Below, one piece after another: positions 34,561 through 39,997 of a DNA stretch of 39,997 bases. Below the pieces are notes generated by a model. The model was not told the DNA's origin. It did not search any database and saw nothing but the letters and a program-made list of their open reading frames with translations. Source of the stretch: an uncultured Bacteroidales bacterium (GTDB taxonomy: Bacteria; Bacteroidota; Bacteroidia; Bacteroidales; Marinilabiliaceae); NCBI GenBank assembly GCA_934725785.1, contig CAKVCS010000002.1, positions 1 through 39,997 of the forward strand, read 5' to 3'. Position 1 is the first letter of the stretch. The number at the start of each line of letters is the position of its first letter. The translations under genes were made by a program, and so were the position numbers.

Positions 34561-34607
34561 GGGCGTAAGGTCACGTTTGTTGGCCTTGCGCCCTGTTCTT
34601 TTATTCT
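34561..34607 (+). terminator. Terminator-like hairpin between precursor and maturase
   Basis: GGGCGTAAGG pairs with CCTTGCGCCC (one G-T pair) across a 13-nt loop, followed by TGTTCTTTTATTCT. Partial read-through would yield more precursor than enzyme mRNA. Confidence 0.7.
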
Positions 34608-34613
34608 ACCGAT

Positions 34614-35948
34614 ATGAAGGTTAACAGGCACATTTCACTCGACACGAGGTTCAACCTCCCCACCGACTTAAGCTCCGTGCGCCACAAGGGCAAATGGATT
34701 ATATGCGCGCCCGAGTGTTTCAACTACATAGTGTTAGCCAACGATGCGCAGCGCGACTTTTTCTTCCTTCTCAAGGACTTCACGCTGGGCGAGGCTCGCT
34801 CGAGAATCGATATATCTGACGATGACGCTAAGGCTGTCCTTGTACAGGTGGTCGCCAAGCGTTTTGAGGAGAGCCGCCCTCCTAAGGCCATTGGCGACCT
34901 GCAGCTCCACTTCTACCTCACCAACGCGTGCAACCTGCGCTGCCGGCATTGCTATATGTTCAGCGCCGCGAGGAGGGAGAATGAGTTAAGCCCCGACGAG
35001 GTAGAGTCTATTCTCAGGAGTTTTGCCTCAGGGGGCGGCAAGATTGTCATATTCTCTGGCGGCGAGGTCGCCACGCGCCCCGACCTGCCCGATATTCTGC
35101 GCTGCGCCCGCAGTCTCGGCCTCAACGTGAACATAATGACCAACGGCACGCTATGGACGGAGAGGATGGTAAGCGAGCTCGCCCCGTTCCTCTCCTCCGC
35201 CCAGGTGAGCATTGACGGGTATGACGAGGCTTCGAACGCCAAGGTGCGCGGGGCGGGCAACTTCAAGAAGTCGATTGACGCCGTCGACAGTTTCCTCCGC
35301 CGCGGTGTCAAGGTCGTGGTGGCCGTCACCCCGTGGTATGACGAGAGCCTGTTCGGCCATAAGGACGACTTCCTCTCGTTCAAGCATGCCATGCTCAAGA
35401 AATATGAGGGCCTGCCGCTTGAGTTCAAGTACACGTCCGACATAATGAAGGGGCGCGATCTGCATCTGACGAAAGAGCAGCACCAGCGTTATTTCGACTT
35501 TATGCAGGAGGTCTCCAACGCCGATTTGGGAAATCTGTATGCTGAGAATTTCATTTTCAATCAGCGGAACAAAGTCGTGAAAGACTGCTGGTGCACATTC
35601 GGGCATCTGACCATATCCTCCGATGGCGACGTCTACCTCTGCGGCAAGGTGAATATGGTCAAGCCCCTTTGCAATGTGAGGAGGACCAGCATGGAATCCA
35701 TAATGAGGGTCGCCGCAAAGGGTAGGGAGCTTGCTAAGGTTCAATATCTCAACCCGTGCGGAAATTGCGAGCTTAGGTTCATTTGCGGGGCCGACTGCCG
35801 TATAGACCATTTCGAATGGTTCCGCGACAGTGCCGACATAGCTGACAGGCCGCTAACACCCGGTCAGTTCAGCCGCAGGTGCGACATCTCGGTGAAGCAA
35901 CGCTACTATGACCTTATGATTGAGAATAACGATAGGCTGTTCCAATAG
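34614..35948 (+). CDS. Radical SAM/SPASM peptide maturase with RRE-like N-terminus
   Basis: A 444-residue radical SAM enzyme. Residues ~1-90 resemble a PqqD-type RiPP recognition element (HKGKWIICAPE, a YIVLANDAQRDFFFLLKDF segment, then helices), which would bind the peptide leader. The SAM-cleaving cluster motif is C106-NLR-C110-RH-C113. FSGGEVATRPD and IMTNGTL are further radical SAM landmarks. The C-terminal SPASM region has Cys 325, 327, 343, 353, and the diagnostic CxxCx5CxxxC at C382, C385, C391, C395, binding auxiliary 4Fe-4S clusters. Enzymes of this design form thioether or C-C crosslinks in peptides. The adjacent 43-aa Cys-rich peptide is the likely substrate. No protease or exporter adjoins it, so those must be encoded elsewhere. 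The bond formed cannot be predicted. Confidence 0.9.
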   Translation: MKVNRHISLDTRFNLPTDLSSVRHKGKWIICAPECFNYIVLANDAQRDFFFLLKDFTLGEARSRIDISDDDAKAVLVQVVAKRFEESRPPKAIGDLQLHFYLTNACNLRCRHCYMFSAARRENELSPDEVESILRSFASGGGKIVIFSGGEVATRPDLPDILRCARSLGLNVNIMTNGTLWTERMVSELAPFLSSAQVSIDGYDEASNAKVRGAGNFKKSIDAVDSFLRRGVKVVVAVTPWYDESLFGHKDDFLSFKHAMLKKYEGLPLEFKYTSDIMKGRDLHLTKEQHQRYFDFMQEVSNADLGNLYAENFIFNQRNKVVKDCWCTFGHLTISSDGDVYLCGKVNMVKPLCNVRRTSMESIMRVAAKGRELAKVQYLNPCGNCELRFICGADCRIDHFEWFRDSADIADRPLTPGQFSRRCDISVKQRYYDLMIENNDRLFQ

Positions 35949-35972
35949 GGGTCATCACCCGCGTGTAAAACA

Positions 35973-36004
35973 GCGCGCCGCGAATCTTACGATTCGCGGC
36001 GCGC
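35973..36004. terminator. Perfect 14-bp hairpin between convergent genes
   Basis: GCGCGCCGCGAATC / GATTCGCGGCGCGC with a TTAC loop. On the minus strand it is followed by TGTTTTA, so it best terminates the ThiE-like gene; it may also end the maturase transcript. Confidence 0.75.
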
Positions 36005-36043
36005 CTGCGTCTATGTCGTATGGATATAAACCTTCAGGTAGCC

Positions 36044-36655
36044 TCACACTGCGGCCGCCTTGCATGCTATCTCGCAATTGAGGAACGACCAGTAGTTGCT
36101 CATGACTGTCTCGTAGCGCAGGTCGCCCCACAGCCCGCCAAGAACGGCTGCTCCGCCGAAGCCCATCTCGCTCACGTAGCCCATGGCCTCCGGCGTTATC
36201 CCGCCAAGGGCCACCACACGGCGGTCTATCACGCCGCGGTCGTGAGCCGTGAGGAGCTCGTCAGTGCCGAAGCCGGCCTTATAGCCGTGCTTTGATATGC
36301 TGTCCAATATCGGGCTGAGGAACACGTAGTCGACACTGCGGAGCATAGGCTGCACCTCGGCGAGAGTGTGGCACGACGCGCTGATCCTGCCGTCCCAGTC
36401 CTCGGGCGCGGGAGCGTGACCCGCGCTCAGGTGGTAGCCGCCCACCTCGAGCCTCGCGGCGAGGTCGGCGAAGTAGTGGATGGTAAGCCTGTCGTGAAAC
36501 TCAGGGTTGATGCGCATCACGAGCCTCTCCACGTCGGCCTCGTTGGCGTCGGGCTTGCGGATGTGGAGCAGCGGCAGCCCCTGCTCGAAGAGAGCGTTTA
36601 TTATGCGCGCCTCGCCGTCGAAGAAGGTTGGCCAGCTTATGGCTATGAGCTTCAT
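36044..36655 (-). CDS. ThiE/TenI-family protein (thiamine phosphate synthase-like)
   Basis: A 203-residue TIM-barrel protein of the ThiE/TenI superfamily. Landmarks: PLLHIRKPDANEADVERLV, VGGYHLSAGHAP, SASCHTLAEVQ, VFLSPILDSISKHGY and VALGGITPEAMGYVSEMGFGGAAVLGG. ThiE joins HMP-PP and thiazole-phosphate to thiamine phosphate; TenI is an aromatase in thiazole synthesis. The usual ThiE INDRxDLA pyrophosphate-binding stretch is here IHYFADLA, and GVHLGQxD is GYHLSAGHA, so true ThiE activity is doubtful and a TenI-like role is possible. The start at 36655 gives MKLIAISWPTFF; an upstream extension would pass through the promoter element at 36678. It is unrelated in context to the convergent maturase. 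Confidence 0.82.
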   Translation of the reverse strand: MKLIAISWPTFFDGEARIINALFEQGLPLLHIRKPDANEADVERLVMRINPEFHDRLTIHYFADLAARLEVGGYHLSAGHAPAPEDWDGRISASCHTLAEVQPMLRSVDYVFLSPILDSISKHGYKAGFGTDELLTAHDRGVIDRRVVALGGITPEAMGYVSEMGFGGAAVLGGLWGDLRYETVMSNYWSFLNCEIACKAAAV

Positions 36656-36677
36656 ACTTTGATTTTTTGATACCTCG

Positions 36678-36685
36678 CAAATATA
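36678..36685 (-). promoter_or_regulatory. Candidate promoter -7 element for the ThiE-like gene
   Basis: TATATTTG on the minus strand fits TAnnTTTG, 22 nt before the ATG. No good TTG is found at the expected distance. It favours the 36655 start. Confidence 0.45.
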
Positions 36686-36818
36686 TGAAATCTTTTCACA
36701 ATATGATACTTTGTTGATTTTTATCGCGTCCATACGCCCTGATAATTGGTATTTATGCGTAAATTGAGTCGATGACCGGCTCCTATGTGGGGGCTGGTGG
36801 CAAGAAATTCATTTATTT

Positions 36819-37277
36819 ATGAGGGTTATTATTGTTTTCATTGTAGGCATCATGCTCGGTGCCGCGGTGTCCCAGTGGTCCGCGGACAGGCGTCAGGACA
36901 AGATTGAGGAGGCTCTGCGAAAAATAATCTGCGGAGAGCCCATGGAGGTTGAGCAGGAAGAGGATGACGCCTCTGCAGAGGAGGTCGACGAAGACCACGG
37001 CCGGCGGCATTCCGGCGGTAAGACAGTTACAAGAGAGAAGGGCGAGCAAGTCGGCGGTGACGCTTTCAAAGTGAGAAAGGTTCTTGACAATGGCGACGCC
37101 CTGGCGTGGGACTGCCATAATTACAGCGTCACCGCACTATTTCCATCGCAAGACGGCAAGGAGTATTATGACGGTCAAATTATAAGGATTCCCGCAGGCA
37201 AATGCGCCCGCCAGATTGGAGTCTATAAGGGTTGGCTCAACCAGACGTACCCGATTGTCGAGATAAGCGATAAATAA
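36819..37277 (+). CDS. Small membrane-anchored acidic protein of unknown function
   Basis: A 152-residue protein I do not recognise. Residues 1-19 form a hydrophobic segment (MRVIIVFIVGIMLGAAVSQW) that could be an uncleaved anchor. Next comes a charged linker with a strongly acidic run (VEQEEDDASAEEVDEDH) and a basic one (GGKTVTREKGE). The last ~75 residues form a compact beta-rich domain (DAFKVRKVLDNGDALAWDCH, YYDGQIIRIPAGKCARQIG) ending YPIVEIS, with an OB-fold or SH3-like look. It is followed 17 nt later by the PNPOx-type gene and is probably in the same transcript. Confidence 0.75.
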   Translation: MRVIIVFIVGIMLGAAVSQWSADRRQDKIEEALRKIICGEPMEVEQEEDDASAEEVDEDHGRRHSGGKTVTREKGEQVGGDAFKVRKVLDNGDALAWDCHNYSVTALFPSQDGKEYYDGQIIRIPAGKCARQIGVYKGWLNQTYPIVEISDK

Positions 37278-37294
37278 CGCCAAATATTTGACAT

Positions 37295-37780
37295 ATGAGT
37301 GAACAAATGCACAACGAGCCAAACAACGTCCCCACCGCCAAGAGCGCTGGTCTGCCCTTCTCGCAGGCTTTGGACTTTCTCGACCTTCACAGGGAGCTAG
37401 CCTTCGCCACGTCCGAATCTGGCGAGCCGAGGCTTCGCGCGTTCCAGGTGATGAAGATTGCCGTTGCCGGTGACGCGGTCGACCTCTATTTCGCCACTGC
37501 TCCTTTCAAGGCCGTCTATCGCCAGCTCATGTCGCAGCCATATGTGGAGATGCTTTGCGCGGCCGGCACCGTGTCCGTGCGTATGGGCGGCGCGGCCTCG
37601 TTCGACGTGCCGGATGATGTTCAGAGGGAGGTTTTCTCCGCTCCTGGCAACGAGATTCTGCCCCGCCTCTACCCCTCGTATGACGCTATGGCCTATTTCC
37701 GCGTGAGGCTGCGTTTCGTGGACTATTTTGATGATGCGCACACTCCGTGCGTATACGAGCATTATGACCTCTCAAAATAG
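37295..37780 (+). CDS. Pyridoxamine 5'-phosphate oxidase-like flavin-binding fold protein
   Basis: A 161-residue protein with the split-barrel flavin-binding pattern of the PNPOx-like superfamily: FLDLHRELAFATSESGEPRL, then RAFQVMKI, VDLYFATAPFKAVYRQLMSQP, VEMLCAAGTVSVRMGGAASF, and the late YFRVRLRFVDYFDD. Such proteins bind FMN, F420 or heme, and many are small oxidoreductases of unknown substrate; true pyridoxamine oxidase is longer. It pairs with the preceding membrane-anchored gene and ends at a very strong terminator. Confidence 0.8.
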   Translation: MSEQMHNEPNNVPTAKSAGLPFSQALDFLDLHRELAFATSESGEPRLRAFQVMKIAVAGDAVDLYFATAPFKAVYRQLMSQPYVEMLCAAGTVSVRMGGAASFDVPDDVQREVFSAPGNEILPRLYPSYDAMAYFRVRLRFVDYFDDAHTPCVYEHYDLSK

Positions 37781-37815
37781 CCTTTCCGAGCCGTTATTTG
37801 GCATTTTGAGCGAAA

Positions 37816-37862
37816 AAAGGACTCCAGCTTGCAGATGTCTTGCAAGCTGGAGTCCTTCTTTT
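37816..37862. terminator. Strong bidirectional terminator
   Basis: Stem AAGGACTCCAGCTTGCA / TGCAAGCTGGAGTCCTT (17 bp perfect) with a 7-nt loop, flanked by an A-run on the left and CTTTT on the right, between the PNPOx-like gene and convergent rubredoxin. Confidence 0.92.
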
Positions 37863-37873
37863 CGCGGGGTAGC

Positions 37874-38035
37874 CTACTCCTTCACGGTAAATTGATCTTT
37901 GCCTGCGCCGCAGATGGGGCAGACCCAGTCTTCGGGCAATTCCTCAAAAGCCGTCCCCGGAGCTACTCCGGAGTCGGGGTCGCCGGTTGCCGGGTCATAC
38001 TCATACCCGCACGGCTCACATACATACTTTTTCAT
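37874..38035 (-). CDS. Rubredoxin
   Basis: Small iron electron carrier of 53 residues with two CxxC knuckles: YVCEPCGYEYDP (C6, C9) and DWVCPICGAGKDQF (C39, C42), which ligate one Fe. The PDSGVAPGTAFEELPEDW stretch between them is the standard rubredoxin core. The frame is open far upstream, but the ATG at 38035 gives the canonical N-terminus MKKYVCEPCGY and is preceded by GAAGGAGA. Probably serves oxygen or peroxide detoxification in an anaerobe; no rubrerythrin is next to it. Confidence 0.96.
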   Translation of the reverse strand: MKKYVCEPCGYEYDPATGDPDSGVAPGTAFEELPEDWVCPICGAGKDQFTVKE

Positions 38036-38154
38036 GGCTGTGTTTGTTTTGTCTCCTTCTGATGTGAAGGATATTGGCTCACAGTATTCTACGGTAAGTA
38101 TGCCTTTTTGTTGCGATTGCGCCCCTTTTGCCAATCTACCTCGCGTTTTTGGCT

Positions 38155-38931
38155 TTATCTCATCCTCCTTTTGTTCTTCCTCAGGTCCGGCTTGGACACG
38201 CCTTTGCCAGTCTTCTTTGCGAACTCGGCTTTGGCGGCCGCCATGTCGGCTTGGAAGTCGGCTGAGGCGTGCATGCGCGCCACGGCCGCCGCGCCGACCA
38301 CTCGGCCCGCGTCGACGTCGCTCTGCCAATGCGCGCCGACAATCGTGCGGCTCTGCCCGTAGGCGTAGCCCAGCGAGAGTATTGAGTCCTGCGCCTCGGG
38401 GTCGAGCTCGGCCAGCACGAGGGCCACGCTCCACCCCATGGCCGTGTGGCCCGACGGGTACGAGCCGTTGCGCGACAGGCCAGCCTCGTGGTCGGGCGTC
38501 ATGGTGCCCTGCCTCATGACCATGAATGGCCGGCGGCGCATATAGTGGTTCTTGGCGTGCCACGTGGCGTCGCCGCCAGTCCATGCCACGCATGCCACGA
38601 GGTGGTATATGTCCGGCGTGGAGTCGGGGCTAATAGTGAAGCCCATGGCCCGCGAGTAGTATTTGGCAATGTATTCGGCGCTATACTCGGCGTCGGCCTT
38701 GGCCTGAGCCCCGCGTCGCGTCGGGCGGGCGTCCAGGCCGCGGGTGTAGACAAGCCAGTCGTTGAAGAAAGACGCGTCCGACGTGTCGGGCGGAGCGGGC
38801 AGGTAGGCCACGCTGTTGGGCAGCTCGTCGTGGGTAAGGTAGGGGTGCGAGTCCCGTTGCGCGGCGGCGCAGGCGGCTATTGATGCGAAGCCGGCTGCAA
38901 GCATTGTCCTGATGTTCAAAATCTTTTGCAT
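38155..38931 (-). CDS. Class A (PAP2-type) non-specific acid phosphatase
   Basis: Exported phosphatase of 258 residues. The signal peptide is LAAGFASIAACAAAQ. The three-part vanadium haloperoxidase/PAP2 signature is complete: KNHYMRRRPF (KxxxxxxRP), NGSYPSGHTAMGW (PSGH, with the transition-state His) and SRTIVGAHWQSDVDAGR (SRxxxxxHxxxD, with the nucleophile His). Family members release phosphate from many monoesters in the periplasm. The C-terminus is Lys/Arg rich. Rubredoxin lies 119 nt downstream on the same strand and may be co-transcribed. With the PstS-like protein and O/P porin, this adds to a phosphate-acquisition theme, but they are not linked. Confidence 0.92.
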   Translation of the reverse strand: MQKILNIRTMLAAGFASIAACAAAQRDSHPYLTHDELPNSVAYLPAPPDTSDASFFNDWLVYTRGLDARPTRRGAQAKADAEYSAEYIAKYYSRAMGFTISPDSTPDIYHLVACVAWTGGDATWHAKNHYMRRRPFMVMRQGTMTPDHEAGLSRNGSYPSGHTAMGWSVALVLAELDPEAQDSILSLGYAYGQSRTIVGAHWQSDVDAGRVVGAAAVARMHASADFQADMAAAKAEFAKKTGKGVSKPDLRKNKRRMR

Positions 38932-38971
38932 TGTCGCTTTTACGTAGGTTATTATTAACTTATTTTTGGTG

Positions 38972-39002
38972 CGAAAGTAGTTTTTCTTTTGCAGGTGCGC
39001 AA
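38972..39002 (-). promoter_or_regulatory. Promoter of the acid phosphatase gene
   Basis: Minus strand: TTG, 20-nt spacer, TACTTTCG (one mismatch to TAnnTTTG), 40 nt before the ATG. Confidence 0.6.
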
Positions 39003-39091
39003 TTTGCGAGACTCCCGTAAGCCGCCCTGTGTGGTGTTTTGTTATTGGTCACGCTGTGCGGCTCGAGTTGACCTGCCGATGACAAGTAATC

Positions 39092-39127
39092 AGCCCCGCC
39101 GCATCACACAAGAGATGCGGCAGGGCT
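39092..39127. terminator. Hairpin downstream of the small lipoprotein gene
   Basis: GCCGCATC / GATGCGGC plus outer AGCCC / GGGCT with one mismatch and an 8-nt loop. The T-tract is weak on both strands, so its strength is uncertain. Confidence 0.5.
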
Positions 39128-39166
39128 CATGTTGTCGTCGGTTTTGCCAGACGGGATGGGGGGTAA

Positions 39167-39478
39167 TCACGTAGTTCCCATGTGCCGTCGTCTTTCCTGG
39201 CTATTGTCACACGGCTTACTAGGGCTTGGAAAGTATACTATTATCGAATTATTCTCCGCTGTTTCTATTTTGAGGTTGCTCCTGTTCTCCTCGCAATATC
39301 CGCTTGTGGCGGCTAAGAATGCCTCGTCGATGTTGTCACCCTCTATAGTTAAATACGTTGTGAGCACTCTTGTGTTGCCGTTGGCAGGAGAGTACCGGAA
39401 GTCGTCAGAGTCGTCATCGCACCTGCATGCGGTGAGTATTACGGCTAAGATACCAAGGATGATTGCGATGCTTTTCAT
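39167..39478 (-). CDS. Small predicted lipoprotein
   Basis: A 103-residue protein with a short signal MKSIAIILGILAVILTAC (lipobox LTAC) followed by an acidic stretch (DDDSDDF) near the mature N-terminus, a pattern that in Bacteroidetes can mark export of lipoproteins to the cell surface. The remainder (TRVLTTYLTIEGDNIDEAF, NLKIETAENNSIIVYFPSP) has no family I recognise. It is followed by a hairpin at 39092. Confidence 0.65.
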   Translation of the reverse strand: MKSIAIILGILAVILTACRCDDDSDDFRYSPANGNTRVLTTYLTIEGDNIDEAFLAATSGYCEENRSNLKIETAENNSIIVYFPSPSKPCDNSQERRRHMGTT

Positions 39479-39552
39479 TTGTCAATTCTGTTATATGTTT
39501 TCAGACTAGTAATCATCATCACGTTGTTGTGATAAGCACAATCAGAACCGAG

Positions 39553-39831
39553 TCATGTGTTTCCATTAATGGCGTAATAGCCATTTTTCCCATTTCCAGC
39601 TGCCTTATTTCTTGCAGACTCCTCTGCAAAACCTCTCGTACTGCTGAAGATGTTGGCAATTTGTAAGGCTTGATTGCTATTTGCTCTGCTGTGTGTTGTT
39701 GTCGCGTTGTTCTCAGCTGGGGTGTTTGCTTCCAAAATTGGTACGTCGTCCTCAGCGCATGAGGATACGACTACCGTAGCTGCGATGAGTGTCCACATCC
39801 CCGTCCTTAATCTCATTCTTGCGCTTCGCAT
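39553..39831 (-). CDS. Small predicted lipoprotein, Asn/Ala rich
   Basis: A 92-residue frame with a signal ending TLIAATVVVSSC (lipobox VSSC) and a low-complexity, polar mature part (ANTPAENNATTTHSRANSN; ending GNGKNGYYAINGNT). Starts are possible at 39831, 39816 or 39798. No family is recognised. Same strand as the next lipoprotein, 74 nt away. The lipobox supports it being real, but the mature part is so short that a remnant of a longer gene is possible. Confidence 0.5.
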   Translation of the reverse strand: MRSARMRLRTGMWTLIAATVVVSSCAEDDVPILEANTPAENNATTTHSRANSNQALQIANIFSSTRGFAEESARNKAAGNGKNGYYAINGNT

Positions 39832-39934
39832 ACGGGCGCATTATATAACTAACAGCTCATAAAAGGCGTGCGACTACTAATTGGTATTGACCGACGTGGG
39901 TTGAGATTTCAAGGTGACTAACAATATGATAAAA

Positions 39935-39979
39935 CCCGCCCCTGCTGACAGTGACATTGTCTCAGGGGCGGGACTTGTT
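39935..39979. terminator. Bidirectional terminator near the right edge
   Basis: Stem CCCGCCCCTG / CAGGGGCGGG with an 18-nt loop, T-rich on the right (ACTTGTTTT) and an A-run on the left. It probably ends a minus-strand gene lying beyond the window. Confidence 0.75.
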
Positions 39980-39997
39980 TTCTGTTCGGGTCCGGGA

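Noticed and set aside
38036..38593. Upstream extension of the rubredoxin frame into the phosphatase gene
   Set aside because: The extension is Arg/Gly low complexity and lies out of frame inside the phosphatase gene; the internal ATG gives a canonical 53-aa rubredoxin.

Overview
The window looks like a chromosomal segment of a fairly GC-rich member of the Bacteroidales. Evidence: a SusD-type lipoprotein, short lipobox signal peptides, a Fibrobacter-succinogenes-major-paralogous-type lipoprotein, a DUF4292 lipoprotein next to an EnvC-like M23 protein, and several promoters of the Bacteroidetes form TTG-N19/20-TAnnTTTG. I cannot fix the genus from sequence alone. No insertion sequence, prophage, CRISPR array, rRNA or convincing tRNA was seen.

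Layout. 0-4 kb: the 3' half of gltB and all of gltD (glutamate synthase), closed by a strong terminator. 4-9.3 kb: a cell-surface lipoprotein, an O/P-type porin, a candidate small RNA with its own promoter and terminator, then a minus-strand PepSY membrane protein and a PstS-like phosphate-binding lipoprotein. 9.3-15.3 kb: rsmA, an orphan SusD protein fused to a SusE/F-like domain, a small glycine-rich protein, an LPG-synthase-type membrane protein and hemW. 15.3-16.7 kb: a 1.4-kb gene-free stretch with two parS sites (a third lies at 28.2 kb), an AT-rich tract and DnaA-box-like motifs. I read it as a candidate origin/centromere region. From there to 36 kb every gene points right: nadA, a lone receiver protein, ruvB, a flippase, dut, the TPR/DUF4292/EnvC-like envelope set, an anti-sigma-type ATPase with ybeY, mnmG, adenine deaminase, uvrC and fhs.

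34.1-36 kb holds the most interesting locus. A 43-residue peptide with four cysteines, too short for routine gene calling, sits just upstream of a radical SAM/SPASM enzyme with an N-terminal RRE-like (PqqD-like) region. This is a candidate two-gene RiPP system. Its roughly 260-nt leader carries three mutually complementary arms: arm 2 can pair with arm 1 or with arm 3, and arm 3 contains a perfect Shine-Dalgarno. An intrinsic-terminator-like hairpin lies between arms 2 and 3. A second terminator-like hairpin separates the peptide from the enzyme. Together these suggest layered RNA control.

36-40 kb: a ThiE/TenI-like protein, a small membrane-anchored protein, a flavin-binding-fold protein, rubredoxin, a class A acid phosphatase and two small lipoproteins. 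Assignments are by reading motifs and family resemblance; no database search was run.
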